Below are positions 38,904 to 46,829 of a stretch of DNA of 64,000 nt, piece by piece (positions within the stretch are counted from its first letter, which is position 1; every line of letters begins with the position of its first letter). This DNA is from Sipunculus nudus (taxonomy: Eukaryota > Annelida > Sipuncula > Golfingiida > Sipunculidae): contig CM049313.1 of assembly GCA_026874595.1 (NCBI GenBank), forward strand, positions 54,728,159-54,792,158, written 5' to 3'. Under the pieces are notes generated by a model. That model did no database searches, was not told the DNA's origin, and saw only the letters and a program-made list of their open reading frames with translations. Made by a program: the position numbers and the translations under genes.

Positions 38904-39360
38904 TGGTGGGGGCTTCGCCCCCGGGGATAATACTTTATGGGGGATCGTTCCCTACAAAGAATATACCCCGGGGGCGAAGCCCCCATCAGGAATTACATGG
39001 AAGGCCCGTGGTGGGGGCCTCGCCCCCAGGGGATAATACTTTATGTGGGATCGAACCCAACAAAGAATATACACAGGGGGCGAGGCCCCCATAAGGAATT
39101 ACATGGAAGGCCCGTGGTGGGGGCCTCGCCCCCAGGGGATAATACTTTATGTGGGATCGATCCCTACAAAGAATATACCCCGGGGGCGAAGCCCCCATAA
39201 GGAAATATATGGAAGGTCCGTGGTGGGGGCCTCGCCCCCGGGAATAATACTTTATGTGGGATCGATCCCTACAAAGAATATACACAGGGGGCGAGGCCCC
39301 CATAAGGATTTACATGGAGGGCCCGTGGTGGGGGCCTCGCCCCCCGGGAATATTCCCCCC
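38904..39360 (+). repeat. 105/106-bp GC-rich tandem units, left arm
   Basis: Units start at 38904, 39009, 39115, 39221 and 39326 (periods 105-106), four complete and one partial. Each has two short hairpins, GGGGGCCTCGCCCCC and GGGGGCGAGGCCCCC (6-bp stem, 3-nt loop), separated by ataatactttatg and gggatcgatccctacaaag. Frames through the array are repeat translations (GASPPG-type), not genes. Confidence 0.9.
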
Positions 39361-39379
39361 ATACATACATCTATGTATT

Positions 39380-39394
39380 GGCGCCTTCGGCGCC
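39380..39394. other. Central hairpin of the palindrome
   Basis: GGCGCC TTC GGCGCC, a 6-bp stem with a 3-nt loop, at the axis between the left and right repeat arrays. Confidence 0.7.
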
Positions 39395-39413
39395 CCGATC
39401 CCCATACAGTATT

Positions 39414-39770
39414 CTCCCGGGGGGCGAGGCCCCCACCACGATCCTTCCATGTAATTCCTTATGGGGGCCTCGCCCCCAGTGTATATTCTTTTTAGGGATC
39501 GATCCCACATAAAGTATTATCCCCTGGGGGCGAGGCCCCCACCACGATCCTTCCATGTAATTCCTTATGGGGGCCTCGCCCCCTGTGTATATTCTTTTTA
39601 GGGATCGATCCCCCATAAAGTATTATCCCCTGGGGGCGAGGCCCCCACCACGATCCTTCCATGTAATTCCTTATGGGGGCCTCGCCCCCTGTGTATATTC
39701 TTTTTAGGGATCGATCCCCCATAAAGTATTATCCCCTGGGGGCGAGGCCCCCACCACGACCCCTGTGGAG
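39414..39770 (-). repeat. 106-bp GC-rich tandem units, right arm (inverted)
   Basis: Mirror copies of the left-arm units, with landmarks ccaccacga at 39433, 39539, 39645 and 39751 (period exactly 106). They are more homogeneous than the left array. Confidence 0.9.
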
Positions 39771-39949
39771 AAACCTCTATAGGGGCCTCGGCCCCAGGGG
39801 AGACTCTGTGGTGATCGGAACGATCCCATTGTGCTTTGACATGCGTTGCACACCGTTGGCTTTCCCAGTACCGATGATACCTGACGATCACTCTTTAACC
39901 ATTCACATCCGTATACGAACCCACTACGACTCCCCTGTTCCCCCCCCCC

Positions 39950-40090
39950 TTGTGACCCCTGTTGACCTTTCACCTCCGACCCGATCCCACTCACAACTCC
40001 CCTGTTCCCCCCCCAGGCGACCCCTGCTGACCTTTCACCTCCGACCCGATCCCACTCACAACTCCCCTGTTCTCCCCCCCCGGCGACCCC
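39950..40090 (-). repeat. About 67-bp tandem repeat, right arm
   Basis: Two to three units of cgacccctgctgacctttc-like and gatcccactcacaactcccc-like sequence. They occupy the place of the 38-bp repeat in the left arm, so the arms differ in VNTR make-up. Confidence 0.7.
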
Positions 40091-40283
40091 AATCGACCTT
40101 TCACATCCGACCGACCTACAACCGGTCCATTTCTGACTTGAACCACACATCCGACCCCTGGTCCACAACTCTACTACTTCTTGACATAAGGCAGAGGGAG
40201 GGGCCGCCCCCACAGGGGAGCCGTCTGGGACCCAAAAGCGCCCATAGAGCGCTCTCAACTGATAGTATAATAGACTCGGCCTG

Positions 40284-40291
40284 CTTATATA
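40284..40291 (-). promoter_or_regulatory. TATA box in right palindrome arm, facing the centre
   Basis: Plus-strand cttatata, that is, TATATAAG on the minus strand; mirror of the element at 38332-38339. Confidence 0.4.
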
Positions 40292-40544
40292 GTAGGGTTG
40301 TGGACACATTGAAATCTTTGGTGTGCGGCAGATTTCACGTTTGTGCAAGATGTACGCGCAAACTGAAAAAGATATCGCAAATGTTACTCGTTGAACGCTT
40401 GAAGCATATTTTTCCAAAGATTTTAGCATATATTTCGTAAATGTTGTGTAGACCGTTGTCCGGCAAATGGTCATTTTGTGTTGCTGACCAATATGTTGGC
40501 GTCAGTATCGCCACCTGCCGACGACAAGTGGAACTATATCAGAT

Positions 40545-41029
40545 AGACAACGGATTTATCTGATTCATGTTGCACACATGAAACAACATTTGTGCGGACT
40601 ACATACTTTAATTGAACTGGATGTTTTGTGTGTCTGTATGTATTTATAAAATGTATCAGAAAATAATCATGAATCACATATGCGGATGATCATGGCATAA
40701 AGAAGACCGTGAAAACTTTCATATTTTATTCATTATATAAGTTCCATGTGATAAGTTCCACACGTATAGTGACGTAGATTCAGGCAAAACATTGTTAAAA
40801 ATAACGAGTAAAACAAGTTTTTAGACACATTTTTGGAATATTGTCACATATGTATTTATTTAAAATTTCGTTTTCTGAGTTTGGAAGTATCAAGTGTTAT
40901 CAACATCTATAAGTATGTTTGTCGTATCTGGTTGATCAGATCCATATAACATCTGGCTGTTCAAACGATGTTCGTGCATTCGCATTGGATGTGCCTAAAA
41001 TATACATCTGGGTGACGAATGGTTTTTGC
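40545..41029. other. AT-rich spacer, no gene recognised
   Basis: Non-coding spacer between the palindrome and the 129-bp repeats. No TATA-linked coding frame or hairpin was recognised. Confidence 0.4.
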
Positions 41030-41470
41030 TGTACCCGTCTTCTCTGACACATCTCGTCCTTGGAAACGTAGCAGGTTGTTTACGTATGTCTCAAGCTATC
41101 CTGGTTTCATACTGTTCTGTGACCTGAATAAGTCACAATAACCCGTAAACAAGACAATGAATCATCTCTTGTCTGCCACGTCACGGCCTTGGAAACGTAG
41201 CAAGTTGTTTACATATTGTTATAACTACCGTCGTTTCATACTGCTCTGTGACCTGAATATGTCACATTCACCCGTAAACAAGACAATCAATCATCTCTTG
41301 TCTGACACGTTGCGTCCTTGAAAACGTAGCATCTTGTTTACGTATGTATCAAGCTATCCTGGTTTCATACTGCTCTGTGACCTGAATATGTCACATTCAC
41401 CCGTAAACAAGACAATTAATCATCTCTTGTCTGCCACACCACGTCCTTGAAAACGTAGCACGTTGAAAGT
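41030..41470 (+). repeat. 129-bp tandem repeats
   Basis: The landmark ttggaaacgtagca recurs at 41060, 41189, 41318 and 41447, a period of exactly 129 bp. Each unit includes catctcttgtctg, tttcatactgctctgtgacc and cacccgtaaacaagacaat. Inverted, partly reorganised copies lie at 42525-42760. Confidence 0.9.
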
Positions 41471-41702
41471 ATACGCTCTAGTTATGGAATGCTCTACACC
41501 TGTCACGCTGACATGTACTGGGCTGCAGCACTGATTCCTGTACACAATATGAGTCATTCGTTTCGTTTTAACTTGTGGCGTGAAAACATATGCATGACTC
41601 GGCAATCTGGTCAAGTGTTATAAACATTCGGTTTTACACGCTCACGTCATATACAATACATCTGTCAAACGCTTGTTCACCATACCTGGCGTCACACGCA
41701 TC

Positions 41703-42260
41703 TTACGCAGCGTCCTCACTGGTACCAACATCCTTCGTCTCGACCACCGTTACGTCGTGGTCTATCAGGACAGAAGCAGCCTTCGGTGGTACCTTCGCTT
41801 TTTTCATCCGCCTTTTCGCAAACCATGCCATGTAGTACTGTTGACCAGGTGTGTCGTTCACGGATACGAGACAGGGAAGCCCGTCGTACCTGACACCCAA
41901 TCTGAAGTGGCGGAGATTGATCTCCCGGGCGTAAGACGGGAAACAGTGCCGAACAAACTGTTCTTTCCACCAGTCGGCTACGCCCTTGCACATAGTTAAT
42001 CGGCCGTTGTCGTAATAGTCCTTGTAACAGTCCCATTCCCCCCAAACGTGCCGGATGAACCGGGACTGTGCCGGAATGCGGCCGAGTAACCAGTCCCACC
42101 TCCTAAACAGTGTTTGACAGTGCAGACATTGCCAACCATCTTGGGTTTGTTGCCCGGTGGGGTCGACGATCTCTTCATCACTAGGCGAGGGCACAGTTTG
42201 TGGTAGAGACGCAGTTGGTAACGGGGGATCTCCGCACTGTCCGATGCTCTTCAATGCCAT
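41703..42260 (-). CDS. Trp/Cys-rich hypothetical protein sharing an N-terminal module with the CARD protein
   Basis: 185 residues from the ATG at 42260 (good +4 G context); the open frame upstream of it offers only GTG. Residues 1-20 (MALKSIGQCGDPPLPTASLP) are homologous to the N-terminus of the divergent gene at 42901, while the rest differs. Residues 40-110 hold a C-x2-C pair (45, 48), several Trp and further Cys/His that could bind metal. The C-terminus is basic, then acidic. No family is recognised. The gene lies between the 129-bp repeats and their inverted copies, implying inverted duplication of a promoter/N-terminus cassette. Confidence 0.65.
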   Translation of the reverse strand: MALKSIGQCGDPPLPTASLPQTVPSPSDEEIVDPTGQQTQDGWQCLHCQTLFRRWDWLLGRIPAQSRFIRHVWGEWDCYKDYYDNGRLTMCKGVADWWKEQFVRHCFPSYAREINLRHFRLGVRYDGLPCLVSVNDTPGQQYYMAWFAKRRMKKAKVPPKAASVLIDHDVTVVETKDVGTSEDAA

Positions 42261-42369
42261 GATAGACTGGGGAATGGCAGCCAGGACCACGTGTGTATTT
42301 TAACTGATAACTCCTGTGGCCAGAAGGGGCAGCAGCACTGGTATGGTTCTGCATGAGACACCGAGAAAC

Positions 42370-42376
42370 TTTTATA
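42370..42376 (-). promoter_or_regulatory. TATA box for the gene starting at 42260
   Basis: Minus-strand TATAAAA (plus ttttata), about 110 bp upstream of the start. A second AT-rich element (ttaaaatac, about 42304-42296) is closer and could be used instead. Confidence 0.4.
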
Positions 42377-42524
42377 CGTGTGGTGTAAGTGGGGGGGGGG
42401 GGCAAAAATAATTCATACTGCACACGCAACAGACGTGAGCACAACAGCCACGACACAAACGTCTCTACTGTGTCCGGGAAGTATCACAGTCACCGGTTAT
42501 CAACATGACTGATCAGTCCTGGTT

Positions 42525-42760
42525 TACTACGTTTTCAAGGACGTGACGTGTTAGACAAGGAAAAATGATTGATTGGCTTGTTTACGGGTGAATGTGACGG
42601 ATTCAGATCACGGAGCAGTATGAAACAACGCAGGTCACGGAGCAGTATGAAACAACGGTAGTTATAACAATACGTAAACAGCTTGCTACGTTTCCAAGGC
42701 CGTGACGTGGCAGACAAGGAAAGATTAATGAGCTTGTTTACGGGTGTATGTGACGGATTA
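42525..42760 (-). repeat. Inverted copies of the 129-bp repeat
   Basis: gttttcaaggacgtgacgtg (42531) and gtttccaaggccgtgacgtg (42690) are reverse complements of the landmark in the 41030-41470 array. An internal duplication of tcacggagcagtatgaaac lengthens one unit to about 159 bp. Confidence 0.85.
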
Positions 42761-42853
42761 AGGACACAGGACAGGCGTGTGTATGACTTGGTGAACGTGT
42801 GTGGTTTGTGAGGGCTGCTGCCAGCACAGTGTGATACGACTTTCCTCATAACG

Positions 42854-42859
42854 TATAAG
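42854..42859 (+). promoter_or_regulatory. TATA box that decides the start of the CARD protein
   Basis: TATAAG lies only 12 bp before an upstream ATG (42871). A transcript starting about 30 bp downstream would exclude that ATG and make 42901 the first one. Confidence 0.45.
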
Positions 42860-42900
42860 TTACGAGGCACATGGTCCCGGTTGTCATTCCTCGGTCGATA

Positions 42901-43440
42901 ATGGCATCAAACAGCACAGTGAACTGCGCAGATCTACCGCTACCTAACATCGCTTTGCCTCCTTACGGGCAGGCCTATAGACATGAGCCTCCGCCTAGTT
43001 ACGAGCAAGCCCTCCTCTCGAGCGGCACAGGACAGAATGCGGACTTGTGGGCGCTACTGCAGAAGTACCCCCACGGCCCAACACATGCGGACGAGATCAG
43101 AAAGCGTTACCAGGTGAATGAGAAGTTCGTTAGGAAATTGTCCCGAGACGTGCGACTGCCGTTTGTGCAGGCAGAGAAACGTGTATTCCTGCACGTCCCC
43201 GACGAGGTTCAGTACGCCCTCCACTGGGGAATCATCAGCAAAACCACGTTAGACATCATCACGGAAAAGACTCCTGTTTTGAGGAAGCAGCGATCGCAGT
43301 TCATGTCGCACATGGAACGACGGCCCCTCGAAGATTGGATCATCCTCGAAGCCATCCTACATTACACCGGCTCTCAGGACTTGGCTTCTCCAATCACTGA
43401 TACGGTGCAGAAACTAGGGTATGACCTGATGCGCTTGTAA
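42901..43440 (+). CDS. CARD-like protein with PPxY motif
   Basis: 179 residues from ATG 42901. An ATG at 42871 is in frame but sits too close to the TATA box, and the divergent paralogue also begins at the matching position. Residues 1-20 are shared with the gene at 42260. Residues 31-34 are PPSY (in EPPPSYEQA), a PPxY motif that typically binds WW domains of NEDD4-family ubiquitin ligases. Residues 45-92 look like a small helix-turn-helix fold. Residues 98-170 follow the CARD pattern: LHWGIISKTTLDIIT, a KQRSQFM helix, ERRPLEDWIILEAIL and TGSQDLASPI, aligning with the GVLT, RxLLxxLxxRG, AFxxFLxAL and GQxxLAxxL blocks. Ranaviruses are known to encode a CARD protein; a role in blocking CARD-based immune signalling is inference. 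Confidence 0.6.
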   Translation: MASNSTVNCADLPLPNIALPPYGQAYRHEPPPSYEQALLSSGTGQNADLWALLQKYPHGPTHADEIRKRYQVNEKFVRKLSRDVRLPFVQAEKRVFLHVPDEVQYALHWGIISKTTLDIITEKTPVLRKQRSQFMSHMERRPLEDWIILEAILHYTGSQDLASPITDTVQKLGYDLMRL

Positions 43441-43521
43441 CTTGCCTCGACAGGAACGTTGACGTGCTGCAGACGATTAACCGGTACTGTGACATGAATT
43501 GCTTTTTTTTGTTTGTTCAGC

Positions 43522-43626
43522 TCACGTGACCGCTTCGGCTCTTGTGTTCTCAAGTGTAAACAAGTCGCTTGACACTCCCGCGGTGCATGACTCGTGGTGC
43601 ATGACTCAGCCTTGAAGGGTATTTAA
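43522..43626 (+). promoter_or_regulatory. Promoter: E-box, duplicated AP-1-like sites and TATA
   Basis: TCACGTGA at 43522-43529, two copies of gtgcatgactc ending in a perfect TGACTCA at 43602-43608, then tatttaag at about 43619-43626, 50 bp before the ATG at 43676. Confidence 0.5.
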
Positions 43627-43675
43627 GCGTTGGCGCGAGGGGAGTGTGGCAGACACGCTACAGTCTCTCTACACG

Positions 43676-44584
43676 ATGGATCGCGCCGAGGGGAACGACA
43701 TGTTTACACTTCAGACGAAAGAAGAAATCGCAGCCCGTGACAAAAGGAGAGGCAAGCAGATTGTGCGTCCCATTATGCACCAGAAGCTTAATCGTAAGCA
43801 GACCGAGCAAATGATCCACTCCGGACTCGACCGAATGGAAGGATTACTCAAGAAAGACATCGACAGCCTGACCAAACGTGTTTCCGATTTGACAGACCGG
43901 GTTGAAAAGTTAAAAGAGAGAGTGTCACGTCCTATACAGTCCCAGTGTGATTCTGGACACGACAAGAAAAACGAATGTGAACGTAACGATGCCCCTAAAG
44001 CAGCAGCAGCAGCAGCTGCACAAACAGCTGAATCACGTGACAAAAAGACCGACAAACCTGCACAAACAGCTGAATCGCGTGAACAAAAGGCCGACAAACC
44101 TGATGAAAAGGACGTAGGAGATGGAGCATCAGACATCACCATTCATGTGTTCTTACCGCCCTCAAAAACGTTGGAACAGGAACAGAAGGGAAAACAAGGT
44201 GCGGCTAAACAAGGTGCGGCAAAAACAAGTGTGGCAAAACAAGGTGCGGCAAAACAAGGTGCGGCAAAACAAGGTGCGACTAAAACAGGTGCGACTGCAC
44301 GCAACCCAGCTCCGACTATTGTGGAGAAATTTGATGCATTAGTGGAAGGCCCATCAGGAGCTATACCTGTTAAGTTAGCAAATTTCTCCAACGGATCGTC
44401 TTTTTTTTGTGCATGCTCTGAATGCCAGCAATGGGTATCCGAAAATCATGACAAACTGGACAAACTTGGGAAGCCTGCAGGGGAATCGCATTCGGGGGTA
44501 TCTGTGGAAATGATCAAAAAACCGTCTGAGAGGCCGTTGGATGTTGCACAGGGAACTGCTGGTCCAAAAAAATCCACAGAATGA
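43676..44584 (+). CDS. Coiled-coil, Ala/Gln/Lys-repeat protein
   Basis: 302 residues from the first ATG (43676); the open frame upstream has only GTG. Residues 1-45 are basic. Residues 50-85 form a heptad coiled coil (MEGLLKKDIDSLTKRVSDLT). Residues 108-143 contain an Ala run and a duplicated AQTAESR-x-K-x-DKP. Residues 174-206 are imperfect KQGAA repeats. Residues 245-250 (CACSEC) lie in a short Cys segment that could bind metal. No family is recognised. The repeat region is probably flexible. The next gene begins 72 bp downstream without an obvious TATA, so the two may share a transcript. Confidence 0.7.
   Translation: MDRAEGNDMFTLQTKEEIAARDKRRGKQIVRPIMHQKLNRKQTEQMIHSGLDRMEGLLKKDIDSLTKRVSDLTDRVEKLKERVSRPIQSQCDSGHDKKNECERNDAPKAAAAAAAQTAESRDKKTDKPAQTAESREQKADKPDEKDVGDGASDITIHVFLPPSKTLEQEQKGKQGAAKQGAAKTSVAKQGAAKQGAAKQGATKTGATARNPAPTIVEKFDALVEGPSGAIPVKLANFSNGSSFFCACSECQQWVSENHDKLDKLGKPAGESHSGVSVEMIKKPSERPLDVAQGTAGPKKSTE
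44174..44303 (+). repeat. Coding minisatellite (AAACAAGGTGCGGC units)
   Basis: About eight 15-nt units of aaacaaggtgcggct/a within the coiled-coil protein gene, keeping frame and encoding KQGAA. Confidence 0.85.
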
Positions 44585-44656
44585 ATAGAAGATGGATGTC
44601 CAGCTGGACAGAGCTGAGGACGAATCATGCTTTGGAGGTAACCTGATGCACAGAAA

Positions 44657-45337
44657 ATGAATCACGCTTTTGCTTCTCTTTGTGATATACAGTTATGGGG
44701 CGCAATTTATTCGGCCGACGATGATATAAAAGTGTACAAACAAAGAACTAACCCCTCAGACTCGCATGCATTTCGACCCGTCACCATGGCTGTTTTCGTT
44801 CACATGTACCCTGCGGCGACACATGAAAATTATGACACGTGCGTCTTGTGCGGATACAGGAAGACGTATGACACTAATCGACCATGCTCTCCTGGAAGCC
44901 ATCATTTTCCAGGAGAACACACCACGCTAGATGAGTCACTGGATTGCCTGTTATGCGTCTGCATCGAACCACTGGACGGATGTGCCTCCTTATTTCATCT
45001 GGTAGGTGATATTCGTGCTCCTCACATCTATGGTGAAATCTTGGGTTACTCCTGTTTTCCTTGTGTGTTTTGCGGATGGCAGTGCGATAGGATGCAGGTG
45101 CCGTGTGTAACTGATGTCGAATGGAAACGGCTGTTGGGAAAATCGGTCTGGCTTACAGACCTGGCATGCGGTGAAAGACGCGCTAGACGATTTCATGAGA
45201 AGGTGTCCCGTTACTGGATGCACAGGCCTGTAAATGCAGTGACCGTTTTGTACAGGCGCGAGATCGGTTTACCTATACTACAGAACCGTACGCGGTACAG
45301 GAGTGGATGTACATGTCGAGCGTGGTCTTCATGCTGA
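44657..45337 (+). CDS. CxxC-rich hypothetical protein
   Basis: 226 residues from ATG 44657. Potential metal ligands are C62-x2-C65 (CVLCG), C77 with HH at 82-83, C97-x2-C100 (CLLC), and the cluster C133-x2-C136-x2-C139-x3-C143 (CFPCVFCGWQC). This suggests one or two treble-clef or RING-like zinc sites, but the spacing fits no family I can name. There is no signal peptide. It lies between the coiled-coil gene and a C2H2-type zinc-finger gene, all on the same strand. Confidence 0.65.
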   Translation: MNHAFASLCDIQLWGAIYSADDDIKVYKQRTNPSDSHAFRPVTMAVFVHMYPAATHENYDTCVLCGYRKTYDTNRPCSPGSHHFPGEHTTLDESLDCLLCVCIEPLDGCASLFHLVGDIRAPHIYGEILGYSCFPCVFCGWQCDRMQVPCVTDVEWKRLLGKSVWLTDLACGERRARRFHEKVSRYWMHRPVNAVTVLYRREIGLPILQNRTRYRSGCTCRAWSSC

Positions 45338-45358
45338 CGTAAGCGTATCGTACGTGCA

Positions 45359-45370
45359 TATATAATATAT
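45359..45370 (+). promoter_or_regulatory. TATA box of the zinc-finger gene
   Basis: TATATAATATAT about 95 bp upstream of ATG 45464. Confidence 0.5.
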
Positions 45371-45463
45371 GTAGTGGTTGGAGTGAGCTCAGACGTAAAT
45401 ACAGAGTGAGACTGTCAAGGTTATCACTTCGTGTGCAGTGTGCCTTCATCCGTGCATACATAT

Positions 45464-46246
45464 ATGAAAATGGATGATATACTAGAGCTGTCCGATGACT
45501 ACACAAGCATGTTTGAGAAGAATGAAAGAGGACGTACTGCTCCAGAGCTAGAGGTTTGCTGCATCTGCGGGGTTTCGGTATCATGCCTCCGCTCGCATGT
45601 TGTTGTATCTCATCTGCCTTGGTTCGCTGACCCGATCTCCGCCTGTTCTGTGTGCAGAAGGAATTTCGGCGACATCTGGCATCGCAAAGAACACGAGGAC
45701 AGATTCCACGCAGAACGTTCCTGCCTGCTGCACAAGGACACGTATATATGCTACATGATGCCGTATATGCAAAGCATATGCAGAATGTTGGGATGTTCGT
45801 ACATGAGCAACCTCCCGCTGCTCGTGAGAACAAAGGGGTTGCAGCTTACACGTTCCTGTCAGCTTTTAGAAGGTGAGTGTCTGTACTTCGTGTCCTGGAC
45901 AGGAGAGAGGCGTGGTTTTAAACCGGAAGACCCGCGTTATCTCAAGGACTGCGCGCACTGGCGTGTGCTGCTACGTCTATTGCACGCAACGAGATACCTG
46001 ACAGGATACGCGTCGAGATACTCGAGTGAATACGCGACAGAGAACACTACGCCTGATGACGCCCATTACTCAGGCAACACATGCACGCGCCCCATCCCTG
46101 TCGTATCAACCAGTACACACGGCACCCGTAGAAAACGCTCAAGAGACACTCACGGCGACAGAAAACATAAAACGCGTACACGTAAAAACGCAAAGTCACG
46201 GAAACGACGTCACCAGAATGAGCATTCCAGTGGAGAAAACGTATAG
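45464..46246 (+). CDS. C2H2-like zinc-finger protein with basic tail
   Basis: 260 residues from ATG 45464; the upstream frame has only GTG. Finger 1: C32-x2-C35-x9-H45-x4-H50, slightly short. Finger 2: C61-x2-C64-x12-H77-x4-H82, the classic C2H2 spacing. Residues 90-190 are Leu/Tyr/Cys-rich and unrecognised. Residues about 205-255 are strongly basic (RRKRSRD, KSRKRRHQ), a likely nuclear localisation or nucleic-acid-binding tail. AATAAA follows the stop at 46249-46254. A nuclear regulatory role is inference. Confidence 0.7.
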   Translation: MKMDDILELSDDYTSMFEKNERGRTAPELEVCCICGVSVSCLRSHVVVSHLPWFADPISACSVCRRNFGDIWHRKEHEDRFHAERSCLLHKDTYICYMMPYMQSICRMLGCSYMSNLPLLVRTKGLQLTRSCQLLEGECLYFVSWTGERRGFKPEDPRYLKDCAHWRVLLRLLHATRYLTGYASRYSSEYATENTTPDDAHYSGNTCTRPIPVVSTSTHGTRRKRSRDTHGDRKHKTRTRKNAKSRKRRHQNEHSSGENV

Positions 46247-46248
46247 AT

Positions 46249-46254
46249 AATAAA
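46249..46254 (+). terminator. Poly(A) signal of the zinc-finger gene
   Basis: AATAAA starts three bases after the TAG stop. Confidence 0.7.
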
Positions 46255-46264
46255 AAAAAACAGT

Positions 46265-46725
46265 TTATATCCAGTCGACGGCCTTCATGTTTTGTTGGAA
46301 AAAAGAGCATGGTCTAATTTGATTTTAAATTTAAACGACAGAAATTTAAACGAATGAACATTTCTTCTTAAAACATGACTGAAGGCGCCTTAACATTGGT
46401 TTTTAAGGACACTGTCCTTTCCGTCACGTCAAATACTGTGCTTCATCTCAGCGCCATGTTTATTGTTTTGTATGTATGCTTGATTTGCACGCAGTAAAAA
46501 TATTGTCCTGCTTTAACGGGTGTCTGTCGTTCTTTACGCATGCCACATTTACACACACCCAAACATGAATCACACAAACATGAATCACGCACCTGATGAA
46601 TCGCAACAGGAACAAAAGGCGGGGGAGCTCCCGGTGTATGTTACGTGCATATGAAGGTTATATGTATGTATGTATGGAAACGTATGGCAGGTATCAGTAC
46701 GAAAAATACACTCAATAATATCAAA
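46265..46725. other. Intergenic spacer, no gene recognised
   Basis: AT-richer spacer between two convergent genes. It contains a duplicated acatgaatcac word near 46564-46590. Nothing coding is supported. Confidence 0.4.
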
Positions 46726-46731
46726 GTTGTG

Positions 46732-46737
46732 TTTATT
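46732..46737 (-). terminator. Poly(A) signal of the 46830-47297 gene
   Basis: Plus-strand TTTATT (minus AATAAA) about 95 bp past the stop. Confidence 0.55.
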
Positions 46738-46829
46738 TTGGTTTAATTACATGCTTCATCACGCAGTACTTCGCTAACAAAACACTGTCAGGTACAATGA
46801 AACGGAGAACCATGCATGTCCGACCTGTG

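Larger units (their letters stand above)
38090..40540. repeat. Large imperfect palindrome (about 1.2 kb arms)
   Basis: Sequence from about 38,090 inward is the reverse complement of sequence from about 40,540 inward. Outer landmarks are gccggacaacggtctacac (38159-) and its complement near 40445-40473; the TATA segment ctatataagcaggccg at 38331 matches its complement near 40279. The outermost 80 bp and the central VNTRs are more diverged. The centre (about 39380-39394) is a GGCGCC-TTC-GGCGCC hairpin. Internal open frames on both strands are mirror images and repeat-derived. Such palindromes occur in large DNA viruses as inverted repeats or replication origins; an origin role here is inference. 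Confidence 0.9.

Noticed and set aside
38904-39770. CRISPR-like array
   Set aside because: Regular 106-bp units are whole tandem repeats without unique spacers, in eukaryotic/viral DNA.
38768-40474. Glycine/proline-rich proteins of 100-256 residues in the palindrome
   Set aside because: They occur as mirror images in both arms and are translations of the 106-bp units (GASPPG, GRGPH words).
41703-42260. BIR (IAP) domain in the Cys/Trp-rich protein
   Set aside because: The C-x2-C pair is present, but the downstream H-x6-C and GxxxDP signatures of BIR domains are absent.
45273-45833. 186-codon minus frame over the zinc-finger gene
   Set aside because: Opposes a gene with TATA, ATG, two Cys/His finger motifs and AATAAA; composition is not protein-like.
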